DNA of 64,000 nucleotides from an uncultured Mobiluncus sp. Lineage in GTDB: Bacteria; Actinomycetota; Actinomycetes; Actinomycetales; Actinomycetaceae. The stretch covers positions 9,283-73,282 of the forward strand of contig NZ_CAMYBV010000011.1 in assembly GCF_947254095.1 (NCBI RefSeq). The letters are read 5' to 3'. Positions 18,012-26,996 of the stretch are shown in pieces; the stretch's first letter is position 1, and every line of letters starts with the position of its first letter. The translations under genes were made by a program, and so were the position numbers. A model generated the notes under the pieces. That model made no database searches and was not told where the DNA came from. It saw only the letters and a list, made by a program, of their open reading frames with translations.

Positions 18012-19349
18012 TCAACCCCCGCGGGGTGGAGTCTCGTTTGCTTCCGAACTGAATTCATCACTCGGGGCGGCCGGCTTGGGAATGTTGTAAAAAGCGCAGC
18101 TGGGCGCGATGAACTTCATGCGTTCAATGGGCCAAATCACGACGAAAGCCCGCCCCACCACGTTCGATTCAGAGACAAAACCGTGGGAAGGCTTGTCCTG
18201 GTGCCAACGGGAATCGGCGGAATGCGGCCGATTGTCCCCCATCACCCACAGCGATTTCTTGGGCACGACCACAGAAAACTCGATGTCAGACGAGACCCCG
18301 GTCTGGGGGATGTAGTCCTCATCGATGGACTTGCCGTTGATGGTCATCAGCCCGTCATCGTCACAGCAAGTCACATCATCGCCAGGCAATCCAATCACAC
18401 GTTTGATCAGATAACCTTGAGAGTCTTCAGGCAGCAAGCCCACGAAAATCCCGAAACTCTTAATCTTGGTGGCAATCTGGAACGGAGTGTTGTCAGGAGG
18501 GCGTCGGCGCATCTGCTCGGCGGCGCTTTCGCTCCACCCCTCCACATCTTCAAAAACGATGATGTCGCCGCGGTTGATGTCTCCGTGCCGGGCGGAAAAC
18601 TTGTTTACCAGCACAGAGTCGTTAATCATCAGGGTTTTTTCCATGGACTGCGACGGGATGTAAAAGGGCTGCAGCAGAAACAATCGAATCAGCGAACTGA
18701 TGGCTAGCGCCGTAATCACCACCGCGATGAACTCGAAGTACCACGGCAAATCCAACGCCATATGCGCGCGGTCTGTACCCTCGGGTCCGGGCCTAGCCCC
18801 GGGAGGGAGGGCGTTCATACCCACCGGTCTGGGAATCCTATTGCCACGCCCCCGTTTCGTTCCGTTTTCCGCATCGTCGAGTTGGAAGTCAGTTTCGTCG
18901 TCCTCTTTGAGGAATTTTTGTTCTCCGGGAGTCTCGGGCAATTCCTCGATTTCTGGCATCATACCGGGAAAAGGCATCGCACCATAGGGCGGGAAAGGCA
19001 TCCCGGGAAACGGCCCCATCCCCGCCGACGGAAGTCCCCCTGGCCCCGGCATTAACGGCATCCCGTTGGGATCCATCCCGGGAAACTCTGCCCCATCCGG
19101 TGGCGGCAACTGCGGAGGGTATCCTCCCAGGAAAGCCTCTGGCGGGAAAGGCATTCCTGCACCTCCCGGCCCATACGCCCCCTCTTCACCGGGAAGCGGC
19201 CCACCGGGGAACCCTTCGTAACCGGCAGGGAAAGGGCCGGGCATGGTTCCTGCCCCGGCAAACTGTGGATTCATGCCGAAGCCGTCCGGAGAGGCACCCG
19301 AGAACTGCGCGTCTCGGTTGTCATTCTCAGGCTGCTGGGGCATCGTCAT
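18012..19349 (-). CDS. lepB: Signal peptidase I with long N-terminal extension
   Basis: A 445-residue type I signal peptidase. Only the part after about residue 195 is the known enzyme: membrane anchor WYFEFIAVVITALAISSLIRL, catalytic serine motif IPSQSMEKTL, lysine motif GYLIKRVIGLPGDDV and box E MGDNRPHSADSR. The first roughly 140 residues are rich in Pro, Gly, Met and Phe with repeated FPGxP/PPxxxPFPG-like pieces, followed by an acidic segment and a basic patch. That extension should lie in the cytoplasm. The enzyme removes Sec and Tat signal peptides. Confidence 0.93.
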   Translation of the reverse strand: MTMPQQPENDNRDAQFSGASPDGFGMNPQFAGAGTMPGPFPAGYEGFPGGPLPGEEGAYGPGGAGMPFPPEAFLGGYPPQLPPPDGAEFPGMDPNGMPLMPGPGGLPSAGMGPFPGMPFPPYGAMPFPGMMPEIEELPETPGEQKFLKEDDETDFQLDDAENGTKRGRGNRIPRPVGMNALPPGARPGPEGTDRAHMALDLPWYFEFIAVVITALAISSLIRLFLLQPFYIPSQSMEKTLMINDSVLVNKFSARHGDINRGDIIVFEDVEGWSESAAEQMRRRPPDNTPFQIATKIKSFGIFVGLLPEDSQGYLIKRVIGLPGDDVTCCDDDGLMTINGKSIDEDYIPQTGVSSDIEFSVVVPKKSLWVMGDNRPHSADSRWHQDKPSHGFVSESNVVGRAFVVIWPIERMKFIAPSCAFYNIPKPAAPSDEFSSEANETPPRGG

Positions 19350-19378
19350 AACAAAAAGAATAACCTAAAAGGCTAAAA

Positions 19379-19407
19379 GAAGCCCAAACATTTTCGGTTT
19401 GAGCTTC
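19379..19407 (-). terminator. Rho-independent terminator after rplS
   Basis: An 11-bp stem with one mismatch (GAAGCCCAAAC against GTTTGAGCTTC) closes a seven-base loop. On the minus strand it is followed by T-rich sequence (TCTTTTAGCCTTTTAGG). It lies between rplS and lepB and would separate their transcripts. Confidence 0.65.
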
Positions 19408-19516
19408 CTTTAGGATGAATTTTTGCGGCAGATCCCGCCTTGACTTTCTGACTGTCTAGAGCCGGTTTTCTCGCTTTCTCCGGCTGGGGGTCAGCGACTG
19501 CCGCGATGGCTGCGAG

Positions 19517-19864
19517 TTAGCGCTTTTCGACAACCTTAGCCGCCTTGCCGTGGCGATCACGCAGGTAGTACAGCTTGGCACGGCGCACATCGCCGCGGGT
19601 CACTACCTCAATCTTGTCGACAGTCGGGGCATGCAGCGGGAAAGTACGTTCCACACCGGTGCCGAAAGACAGCTTCCGCACGGTGAAGGTTTCCCCTACC
19701 CCGCCGCCGTGACGAGCGATAACTACGCCCTGGAAAATCTGAATACGGGAACGGTTCCCCTCGATAACCTTTACGTGCACCTTTACGGTGTCGCCCGGAC
19801 GAAAATCCGGAACATCCTCACGCATTACGGCTTTGCCGATTTCCTCAACCAGAGGCTTCTGCAT
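19517..19864 (-). CDS. rplS: 50S ribosomal protein L19
   Basis: A 115-residue ribosomal protein of normal length; conserved pieces are [56 protein letters not shown] and the C-terminal [18 protein letters not shown]. It lies at the 30S-50S interface. It follows trmD by about 260 bases of sequence with no visible gene (19865-20128). Confidence 0.97.
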   Translation of the reverse strand: MQKPLVEEIGKAVMREDVPDFRPGDTVKVHVKVIEGNRSRIQIFQGVVIARHGGGVGETFTVRKLSFGTGVERTFPLHAPTVDKIEVVTRGDVRRAKLYYLRDRHGKAAKVVEKR

Positions 19865-20128
19865 TGTTTCTCCTTGACGCTCCTGCCACAGGTCAAAAAC
19901 GTCTCACTGCGGGCACCCTACGCCATAGCGTTGTGCCGATTGTTTATCGCTCCGTATTCGGGTCCCCCTGTGGCAGGTTGCCCGCGAAGCCGTACCATTT
20001 TGCCACAAACTTGGGCCGGAACGCCACTTTTGCTGTTACGCGCTCAATTCATCCACCCAGTCACACCAAACCAGCGGTGATTCGTGGACCGCGCGGGACG
20101 GCATCGCACCCGCGAAATTACACACCCA

Positions 20129-21667
20129 TCAGGCACTATCTCGGTCGAAAACCCGACGCATCACCACGTCTTGGTTTTCCATGCCCCCTACCGTAAATGT
20201 TCGTTTTCCGACGCGCCGGAATCCGTGGTGTTTATAGAATTTTTGGGCCCGTTTGTTATAGATGGAGGTCCCCAGGCACACCCCTGGGACATGGCTGCCC
20301 CTCTCCAAGTCTGTCAATGCCGCTTCCAGCAGCGCCCCGGACAGCCCTGTGGAATGCAGGGCTTCGCGCACATAGCACTTCGACAGGTAAGCGTCCCCGG
20401 CGACAATTCCCGCCTGCGCAGCTTCTGCCTCCCCCAGATGTACCTTCGCATAGGTATATCCCACCAGTTCACCGCCCATTTCTGCCACCCAGTAGCGATG
20501 TTCTTGCGGATTATCGAGACGCGCTTTCACCGCCTCGATGTCGAACTCAACGGCTACGAACTGGGCAATCGCATCGGCGCTGATGTAGGCCGGACAAGCC
20601 AGAGGGAACGTCTCCGACCCCAAAGCGGACAGCGCTAGGGCCTCCCCTCGGTCGGGCTGGCGAATCCGCAGGGGAACCGCAACCAAATCAGCATCTCCCG
20701 GCCGTGCGCCGCTTGCCGGCAGCATATCGCCCGACGACCCCGCCTGGTGCGTCGCCCCTGCCTGACCCACCTCGTGCGCCCCACGTGCCCCTCCTGCCTC
20801 GCCCAGCCGAGACAGACCGATAGCCTCCAAATCCTGGGGCGTCACGTAAAGCCACCCCAGCGAGGCCAGCTTTTCTCGCCCGCGCTTGCTCAGCAGCCCA
20901 GCATCCAATCCCGCCAGCAAATCCGGGCGACGCAGGCAGGTTTTTTCAATGGCTCGTTCCCGGCGCCAGGCTTCAATTTCGGCATGGTTTCCGCCTTTCA
21001 GCACCTCGGGAACGGCCAGGTCACGCCACACTTCGGGACGGGTATAGCAGGGGTATTCCAACAGCCCCGTCCCCTCATAAGACTCCTCCACCAAAGACTC
21101 CGGGTTGCCCACCATGCCATCGAGCAGCCGTCCTACGGCTTCAATCAGCGCCACGGCGGCAATTTCCCCGCCGTTGAGCACGTAATCCCCCAAGGAATAT
21201 TCGAACACTTCCAGGTCGGGGTAACGTTGCTGGTCAGCATAGTGCTGGGCGACTCGCGAATCGATGCCCTCGTAACGTCCACACGCAATAATGACATTGT
21301 CCGCGTTCGTGGCTATCTGCCGGACTTTTGCCTGGGTCAGCGGCACTCCGGAGGGCGTAGGAATCGCCAGGATAGTTTTCGGGTTCACCAGGCCGGTCGG
21401 GCGGCTTTCCGGGGCGCTGTCCGCAGGCCGGCCTGGCAGGTCGCCCCGTGCGGCATCGATGGCTTTGCCCCAAATATCGGCCCGCATCACCATGCCGGCT
21501 CCCCCGCCGTAGGGAGTGTCATCGACGGAATGGTGTGGATCATCGGTGAAGTCGCGCAGATTCGTGACGTCCCAGCTCAGCACCCCGTTTTGCGCCGCTT
21601 TGCCCAGCAGCGACAAACCGAGCACCTCAAAGAACTCGGGGAAAATCGTCAGAATCTGAAAACGCAT
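20129..21667 (-). CDS. trmD: TrmD tRNA (guanine-N1)-methyltransferase fused to a GNAT acetyltransferase
   Basis: One 512-residue frame with two enzymes. Residues 1-265 are TrmD: MRFQILTIFPEFF, DDTPYGGGAGMV, the knot motifs ACGRYEGIDSRV and EYSLGDYVLNGGE. TrmD makes m1G37 in tRNAs and prevents frameshifting. A linker of about 60 residues rich in Ala/Gly follows, then a GNAT domain at about 345-510 with LSKCYVREALHSTGLSGALL (acetyl-CoA loop region) and YNKRAQKFYKHHGFRRVGK. The start ATG at 21667 fits AAGGTGA spaced five bases away; an ATG at 21670 and a GTG at 21676 are alternatives. The acetyl acceptor is unknown. Confidence 0.9.
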   Translation of the reverse strand: MRFQILTIFPEFFEVLGLSLLGKAAQNGVLSWDVTNLRDFTDDPHHSVDDTPYGGGAGMVMRADIWGKAIDAARGDLPGRPADSAPESRPTGLVNPKTILAIPTPSGVPLTQAKVRQIATNADNVIIACGRYEGIDSRVAQHYADQQRYPDLEVFEYSLGDYVLNGGEIAAVALIEAVGRLLDGMVGNPESLVEESYEGTGLLEYPCYTRPEVWRDLAVPEVLKGGNHAEIEAWRRERAIEKTCLRRPDLLAGLDAGLLSKRGREKLASLGWLYVTPQDLEAIGLSRLGEAGGARGAHEVGQAGATHQAGSSGDMLPASGARPGDADLVAVPLRIRQPDRGEALALSALGSETFPLACPAYISADAIAQFVAVEFDIEAVKARLDNPQEHRYWVAEMGGELVGYTYAKVHLGEAEAAQAGIVAGDAYLSKCYVREALHSTGLSGALLEAALTDLERGSHVPGVCLGTSIYNKRAQKFYKHHGFRRVGKRTFTVGGMENQDVVMRRVFDRDSA

Positions 21668-21726
21668 CATCCTCACCTTTATTCAGAAAGTCTATCGACA
21701 ACCTGACCGGAAAACGTCGAACCGTC

Positions 21727-22308
21727 CTAGTGCGGCGGAAACAATCCTCCGGGCGGATCCATCGTGACCACTTGACTATCTAAATCGACATCAGGGACGA
21801 TTTCATAAACAAAAGGCACCAGGATTGTCTCCCCGCCCGCAGTCGTGACTTCCAACAGGTCTTGGGCTGGCGCCAACAACAGGTCGCTGACGGTGCCAAG
21901 CGTTTCCCCCGCCAGGTCCACCGCTCGCAGCCCCACCAGTTCGTGGCGGTAAAATCCTTCGTCACTCTCACTTTGTTCGTGGCAGTCGGCGGTTTGCGTA
22001 TCGGCGGTGCCGGGTTCGGGTGAGTCTATGGCCTCGGGGCACAAGGCCGGTGCATCGGTTTCGATATAGAGTTTCGTCCCGCTGAGGGTTTCGGCGCCGT
22101 TGCGGTCGGGGATTTCCTGGAAAGACACCACGAAGTGTTTACCGCTCATCCGCGCTCGGTTTACCGTCAGCGTAGCCGGGGTTTTCCGGCTGGTTAACAG
22201 GACTGTACCGGGGGCAAATCGAGAACCCGGGTCGTCCGTGTGCAGGGCGACCCGGACTTCGCCGCGAACCCCGCTGGCGCGCCCGATGACCCCAACCGTG
22301 AGTTTCAC
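21727..22308 (-). CDS. rimM: Ribosome maturation factor RimM
   Basis: A 193-residue 16S processing factor that binds S19. The N-terminal RimM domain starts VGVIGRASGVRGEVRV; the PRC-barrel follows at about 105-185 (VDLAGETLGTVSDLL). Between them is a Glu/Asp/Thr-rich insert of about 20 residues. It lies between khpA and trmD, the conserved rpsP-khpA-rimM-trmD order. Confidence 0.94.
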   Translation of the reverse strand: MKLTVGVIGRASGVRGEVRVALHTDDPGSRFAPGTVLLTSRKTPATLTVNRARMSGKHFVVSFQEIPDRNGAETLSGTKLYIETDAPALCPEAIDSPEPGTADTQTADCHEQSESDEGFYRHELVGLRAVDLAGETLGTVSDLLLAPAQDLLEVTTAGGETILVPFVYEIVPDVDLDSQVVTMDPPGGLFPPH

Positions 22309-22345
22309 CGCTGACCCCTTCCCGAAACGATAAGTGCGTTAAAAA

Positions 22346-22376
22346 GTTTGACCCCCGCTATCGGCGGGGATCAAAC
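22346..22376 (-). terminator. Rho-independent terminator after khpA
   Basis: The arms GTTTGA and TCAAAC plus CCCCGC and GCGGGG form a long stem with a small internal bulge and a four-base TATC-type loop; on the minus strand it is followed by TTTTT. It lies between khpA and rimM, so part of the rpsP-khpA transcripts should end here. Confidence 0.75.
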
Positions 22377-22387
22377 CAAATGACTAT

Positions 22388-22633
22388 TTAGTGCCGATCT
22401 TGGTCGATGACATCGACGCGGACGCTACCCTGAGTAGACAGTGCCGAAGCCACCGAACGCAGCGCTTTCGCGGTGCGGCCATTACGGCCAATAACTCGAC
22501 CCAAATCCGAGGGGGCAACGTGTACTTCCAGGAGCTTGCCGCGGCGCAAAGACTTTTCGCTCACGCGTACGGCTTCTGGCTCGTCGACGATACCGCTGAC
22601 CAAGTGTTCCAAAGAATCTGCAAGCATCGACAT
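22388..22633 (-). CDS. khpA: KH-domain RNA-binding protein KhpA
   Basis: An 81-residue protein with a single KH domain; the RNA-contacting GxxG loop is GRNG in VIGRNGRTAKALRSV. Family members bind small RNAs and ribosome-assembly intermediates. The ATG shares one base with the rpsP stop (TAATG), so translation is coupled. The second in-frame Met at residue 3 is a possible start. Confidence 0.93.
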   Translation of the reverse strand: MSMLADSLEHLVSGIVDEPEAVRVSEKSLRRGKLLEVHVAPSDLGRVIGRNGRTAKALRSVASALSTQGSVRVDVIDQDRH

Positions 22634-23154
22634 TATTGCGCCGTTTCCTCAGTCTTTTCCTCAGCAGGGGCTTCCTCAGCCTTTTCTTCGGCGGGAGCCT
22701 CCTCAGCGGGGGCTTCCTCGGCCTTCGCGGCCTCAGCTTCCTCAGCCTTCGCGGCCTCTTCGGCTTCCTTCTTGGCCTTGGCTTCGGCTTCGGCCTTCTT
22801 TGCCTTCGCCTTTTCCGCGGCGTCGTCCGCAGCCTTCACCGCGGCCTCCACATCGGCTCCGGCGTCCTTAACCTGGATACGGTTCTCAACGACCTTGGCG
22901 CCCTTGAACGTCGCCCAATCGCCGGACAACACCAAGAAACGGTGTACCGCGTCGGACGGCTGGGCTCCCACGCTCAACCAGTACTGGATGCGCTCCGAGT
23001 TCAGTTCAATCAAAGACGGCTGCTGGTTGGGGTCGTACTTGCCGACCTCCTCGATGACACGACCGTCGCGCTTCTTGCGGCTGTCGACCACGACCACCCG
23101 GTAAATGGGGTGGTGAATCTTGCCAATTCGCTTCAAACGAATACGTACTGCCAC
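22633..23154 (-). CDS. rpsP: 30S ribosomal protein S16 with long charged tail
   Basis: The first 90 residues are S16 ([40 protein letters not shown]). Residues 100-173 form a very Ala/Lys/Glu-rich tail that starts basic-acidic (repeats of [10 protein letters not shown] type) and ends with four EEAPAEE-like units. It looks like a helical or disordered appendix outside the ribosome core, and is much longer than in E. coli (82 residues). Confidence 0.95.
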   Translation of the reverse strand: MAVRIRLKRIGKIHHPIYRVVVVDSRKKRDGRVIEEVGKYDPNQQPSLIELNSERIQYWLSVGAQPSDAVHRFLVLSGDWATFKGAKVVENRIQVKDAGADVEAAVKAADDAAEKAKAKKAEAEAKAKKEAEEAAKAEEAEAAKAEEAPAEEAPAEEKAEEAPAEEKTEETAQ

Positions 23155-23461
23155 TGTTGTGACTCTCCTTGTAATTCATGTCGCGAGCGCACAAAACCCC
23201 AGGTAGGGAAACACTAAAGCCTTGCTTTGCTCAAAATCCGGGGCCGTGGCCACGAGAGGGCGGCGACCAAAGCCCAGTACAACGTTCCATTATGCCCGAT
23301 TTCTCACGATTTTTAAAATTCAACAGCCCTCCCGGTTTAGTCTCCGCTTTCGCACCGGTGGCGCGGACGGTTCCGCGGGCAGAACAGGGTTTTTGCGGGG
23401 CTGGAAACGTGAGAAAATACCAAACGAACGAAGCCTGCAAAGGCATAGAAAGGATTAAGTG
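23155..23461. other. Divergent intergenic region between rpsP and pfkA
   Basis: About 307 bases with no convincing gene. It must hold the promoters of the rpsP operon and of the phosphofructokinase gene, but no clean -35/-10 pair stands out. Confidence 0.4.
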
Positions 23462-24586
23462 ATGGGTAATAAGCGTGTGGGGATTTTGACCGCTGGCGGG
23501 GACGCACCCGGCTTAAACGCGGCAATCCGGGGTTTTGGACGCACCGCCATCGGCGAATATGGAATGAAACTCATCGGGTTTCAAAACGGGTTTCGGGGTT
23601 TAGCCCTGGACAAGCACATCGAGTTGAATTCTGACTCGCTTTCCGGCATTTTGACCGTGGGAGGCACCATTTTGGGCACCTCTCGGGACAAGGTGCATCG
23701 TCTGAATCTGGACGGTAGGGAACGCGATATGACCGGGGAAATCGCCAAGGTTTACGATCGAAACAAATTGGACGCCCTGGTGACTTTGGGCGGTGGGGGG
23801 ACCGCCAAGAATGCCCTACGCCTGCAAAAGGCGGGGCTGAACGTGGTACACCTACCCAAGACTATTGACAACGATATCTGGGGCACCGATGATTCTTTCG
23901 GCTTTGCTACCGCTTTGGAAATCGCCACTGAGGCGATTGACCGATTGCACTCCACCGCGCACAGCCACCACCGCATTATCTTGGTGGAAATTATGGGTCA
24001 CAAGGCCGGGTGGCTGACTTTGGGGTCGGGTATCGCCGGGGGTGCCGACGTGATTTTGATTCCAGAAATCCCCTACACGATTGAGAGCATCACCAAGACT
24101 ATTGAGCACCGCAAGAAAGCCGGTAAACATTTCTCGGTGGTGGCGGTAGCCGAGGGTGCAATGGACACCGAATATGCCGCACGTCTGCGGGTAGCGGATC
24201 AGCTCATTAAAGACGCCGATTCCCCCGAGACTAAGGAAATGGCCCGCAATTCCAAAATGCACTTGGTTGATTCTCACCGCGAGCACACGTTCACTTTGGC
24301 TCGCCAACTCGAAGCCGCTACCGGTTTAGAGACGCGCGTGACCATTCTGGGCTACGTCCAACGCGGCGGCACCCCGGTGGCGGCAGACCGCGTACTGGCG
24401 ACCCGGCTGGGAGCCGTGGGGGCTGCGGCGGTCGCTGACGGAGCTTCTGGAGTCATGGTGGCGACGCGAGCCAGCGAAACCGAACTGGCGCCTCTGGAAG
24501 ACATCGCTGGCAAAGTGAAATATGTGCCTACCGACCACGAGTGGGTGAAAGCCGCGCGGGGCGTGGAAGTCGGCCTGGGGGATTAA
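23462..24586 (+). CDS. pfkA: 6-phosphofructokinase, actinobacterial group III type
   Basis: A 374-residue glycolytic enzyme starting at the ATG of MGNKRVGILTAGGDAPG, with AGGA seven bases upstream (an overlapping GTG is one codon earlier). The nucleotide-site loop reads GGGGTAKNA, with Gly at the position that decides ATP use (Asp in PPi enzymes), while the next motif is LPKTIDNDI with the Lys typical of PPi and group III enzymes. This Gly/Lys combination is usual for actinobacterial ATP-dependent PFKs. Substrate residues are in EIMGHKAGW. The fructose-6-phosphate made by NagB would feed it. Confidence 0.92.
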   Translation: MGNKRVGILTAGGDAPGLNAAIRGFGRTAIGEYGMKLIGFQNGFRGLALDKHIELNSDSLSGILTVGGTILGTSRDKVHRLNLDGRERDMTGEIAKVYDRNKLDALVTLGGGGTAKNALRLQKAGLNVVHLPKTIDNDIWGTDDSFGFATALEIATEAIDRLHSTAHSHHRIILVEIMGHKAGWLTLGSGIAGGADVILIPEIPYTIESITKTIEHRKKAGKHFSVVAVAEGAMDTEYAARLRVADQLIKDADSPETKEMARNSKMHLVDSHREHTFTLARQLEAATGLETRVTILGYVQRGGTPVAADRVLATRLGAVGAAAVADGASGVMVATRASETELAPLEDIAGKVKYVPTDHEWVKAARGVEVGLGD

Positions 24587-24942
24587 TCCCTGTGCGCCGT
24601 CTTTGGCGGGAAAACACCCAATGCCTGCGGGAACCGCTCGCACACTCTTGAGAAACTGCCGGAACTTCCACAGTTTTTCACGCGCAATAAATCTTGCACA
24701 GATTTAACACGCCCCTGCCTATTTCGTTACAAATGCCGCTTAGGATGAGGCTACAACTTAACTTCATTGCCAAGCCGACTCTGCCTAGCAGTTGAGGGGG
24801 CCAAAATCCGGGGCGCGGTGGCGTCTCGGATTTTTTCTAACCGCGTTTTTGCGCTGGTCTGCGCCGGCACCCGGTTTGAGCTGCGTTTCAATCACGAATC
24901 CGGCCCGGCGCCGGGGTGACCTGGTGGACTCTGGGCTGCGGT
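24587..24942. other. Intergenic region between pfkA and the NUDIX gene
   Basis: About 356 bases without a convincing gene. A seven-bp stem (AAATCCG/CGGATTT, 24804-24833) followed by TTT could be a weak terminator for pfkA. The rest shows nothing I can assign. Confidence 0.4.
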
Positions 24943-25596
24943 TCAGTCGAAAATGACTTGCCAGTTGGGGTCGCGATGCGCTTTCAGGCACATCGCGACC
25001 TGTTCGGGCGTGGTTTTGCCGAGCGACATTTCTGGCAGCTCATCGAGCCCAAACCAGCCAATCTCGGTCGTTTCGAGGTTCTCCGTAAAGTCCCCGCCCA
25101 GCAAGGTGCATTCCACAAAAAACGCGTAAACATGAAATATACCTCTGCTGGGATTATGTTTGCGCTTATCGATTAACGCGAGCAGCCTGTCGGTTTTCAC
25201 CTGCATTCCGGATTCCTCGTAAGCCTCTTTAATGGTGTTTTCCCCCACACTCAGCCCCTCGTCAATCCAGCCTCCCGGCATGGACCAACGCCCATCCGAG
25301 CCTTCATGCACCAGCAGAATCTTGTCTCCGTCTACTCCCGGACGCCCCGAGCCGTCGCCAAAAATAACGGCACGCGAATCAACTTTCGGTGTGCGGTACC
25401 CATAGTCCTCCAGCAGCACGTCGCGTACCTGTTCGGGATTGTTGCCCGTGAGGCGTGCCAAGAGTTCCGCCGCCAGTTCACGAGTCTGGGTCGCTCGATC
25501 CCGGTCATAGTCATCATGACCATAGAACTCGCCGGCCTGACCAATAGCCTGCAACTCTAATATGAGGTCCACCACGTCTTTATTTACAGTTTCCAC
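24943..25596 (-). CDS. NUDIX hydrolase with N-terminal helical domain
   Basis: A 217-residue protein. Residues 1-60 resemble the NUDIX_N helical module (DLILELQAIGQAGEFYGHDDYDRDR); the NUDIX fold follows, with the box GWIDEGLSVGENTIKEAYEESG. The first Glu of the canonical box is Leu, as in several relatives with this N-terminal module, while the metal-binding EExxE-like end is intact. Likely hydrolyses a nucleoside-diphosphate-linked compound; substrate unknown. Confidence 0.87.
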   Translation of the reverse strand: METVNKDVVDLILELQAIGQAGEFYGHDDYDRDRATQTRELAAELLARLTGNNPEQVRDVLLEDYGYRTPKVDSRAVIFGDGSGRPGVDGDKILLVHEGSDGRWSMPGGWIDEGLSVGENTIKEAYEESGMQVKTDRLLALIDKRKHNPSRGIFHVYAFFVECTLLGGDFTENLETTEIGWFGLDELPEMSLGKTTPEQVAMCLKAHRDPNWQVIFD

Positions 25597-25638
25597 TTGC
25601 CTTTTTCCTCGTCGTCGTAATTTTCAAAGCAATCAACA

Positions 25639-26070
25639 CTAGGACGGAATCACGGGAAGGATCCATTTGTTCGCGCCGGAGCCAGCTTCGTCCGAGGCGT
25701 TGATAGCAAGGTCACCTACTGATCGCACGCGTTTGGCGGCGTCTCTGGCAGCGCTACGCGCCTCACCAGCCGCAGAGAGGGGCAAAACGCCGAGTTTCAT
25801 CAAGGTGTTCACCATCGGGGGTCCCATGTGTCCGCTGACCACGGCCGTAATGCCGTGGTCGCGCATAAAACCCACAATCACAGCGTGCAAGCTGCCGTGC
25901 GGCCCTTGCTCGTGCAAGACGTCCCAACCGACTGGGAACTCTTGCCACTCCACGATTTCATCGGCGGCGTTGAGGGTTGCCACCGCCATAGTCCGGGCTC
26001 GCCCCAGACCCCCGCCAACCTCGCTGCCCGCCACGTTGACCGCTATATTCAAGGTTTTCGCATCACTCAT
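25639..26070 (-). CDS. NifX/NafY-type Fe-Mo cluster-binding domain protein
   Basis: A 143-residue protein of the dinitrogenase iron-molybdenum cofactor-binding family: NIAVNVAGSEVGGGLGRARTMAV at the N-terminus, AVVSGHMGPPMVNTLMKLGV in the core. Members in non-diazotrophs are single-domain proteins thought to bind or carry metal clusters. No nif genes are in the window. It is 42 bases downstream of nothing on its strand and divergent from the peptidase E homologue. Confidence 0.8.
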   Translation of the reverse strand: MSDAKTLNIAVNVAGSEVGGGLGRARTMAVATLNAADEIVEWQEFPVGWDVLHEQGPHGSLHAVIVGFMRDHGITAVVSGHMGPPMVNTLMKLGVLPLSAAGEARSAARDAAKRVRSVGDLAINASDEAGSGANKWILPVIPS

Positions 26071-26262
26071 TTTTTATTCCAGTTTTCGGTATAAGTTATA
26101 TTCGGTAATCATGGCACCGCAAACCGGAGATTCCGCTTTTCAGCACCACTTTTACCACCGCTTTCCGGCTTAATCCTATGCCAGACCGGACCGTAATGCC
26201 GACCAAACACCGAGCGCCAACCCCGGATGATTCACACCGCTGTCCCGGCTAGGATGGTCATC

Positions 26263-26988
26263 ATGAGTAAAACCCCAACCATTTTGGCGACCTCCGGCGG
26301 ATACAAAAACGGAGAACGCATCTTTACAGAGTTCAACCACCTGGTGAAATATTCCCTCGAACTGTCCGGCACCACCCGTTCCAAACCGAAACTGGGCTAT
26401 CTGGATACCGCGGCCGGCGACCAGCATTACCGGCTAGCTCAACGCTACGAAGCGGCCCGCCTGGCGGGGGTGGAACTGAACCCGCTGCAACTGTTCGTCA
26501 TGCCCAACGTGGACGACATCGAAGGCTACCTCATGGAACAAGACGCGGTCTGGGTTGACGGGGGTTCGGTGGCAAACCTGCTGGCAGTGTGGCGGGTCCA
26601 CGGTCTTGACGAAATTTTTCGCCGAGTCTGGGAAGCCGGCGTCGTCCTGGCCGGTGTTTCTGCCGGTTCTATCTGTTGGCACCGAGGTGGCACCACGGAT
26701 TCTTTCGGGCCCGAACTTCGCGCCGTCACCAACGGTCTGGGGCTGATTCCCTACGATAACGGCGTACACTACGATGTCGAAAAACGCCGCCGCCCCACGG
26801 TGCATCGCCTGGTCGCCGCGGGAACTTTGGGCACAACCTATTGCACGGATAACAACGTGGGTTTGGTTTACCGCGGCACCGAACTGGCCGAAGCGGTCAG
26901 CGAAGTGCCGGGCAAGTCGGCTTGGATTGTGACCAAAGACCAAGGCGAAGTTGTAGAGGAACGCCTCGAAACCCGTTTCCTGGGATAG
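26263..26988 (+). CDS. Peptidase E (S51) family protein
   Basis: About 241 residues from ATG 26263 (MSKTPTILATSGG), which has AGGA eight bases upstream; an in-frame start at 26227 would add a weak N-terminus. The fold is the class-I amidotransferase-like peptidase E type; the nucleophile motif is GVSAGSICWH, with VWVDGGSVANLL in the preceding strand. Family members cleave N-terminal Asp dipeptides or are uncharacterised. It converges on the ABC gene pair with only an eight-base gap. Confidence 0.85.
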   Translation: MSKTPTILATSGGYKNGERIFTEFNHLVKYSLELSGTTRSKPKLGYLDTAAGDQHYRLAQRYEAARLAGVELNPLQLFVMPNVDDIEGYLMEQDAVWVDGGSVANLLAVWRVHGLDEIFRRVWEAGVVLAGVSAGSICWHRGGTTDSFGPELRAVTNGLGLIPYDNGVHYDVEKRRRPTVHRLVAAGTLGTTYCTDNNVGLVYRGTELAEAVSEVPGKSAWIVTKDQGEVVEERLETRFLG

Positions 26989-26996
26989 TTTCGGCT

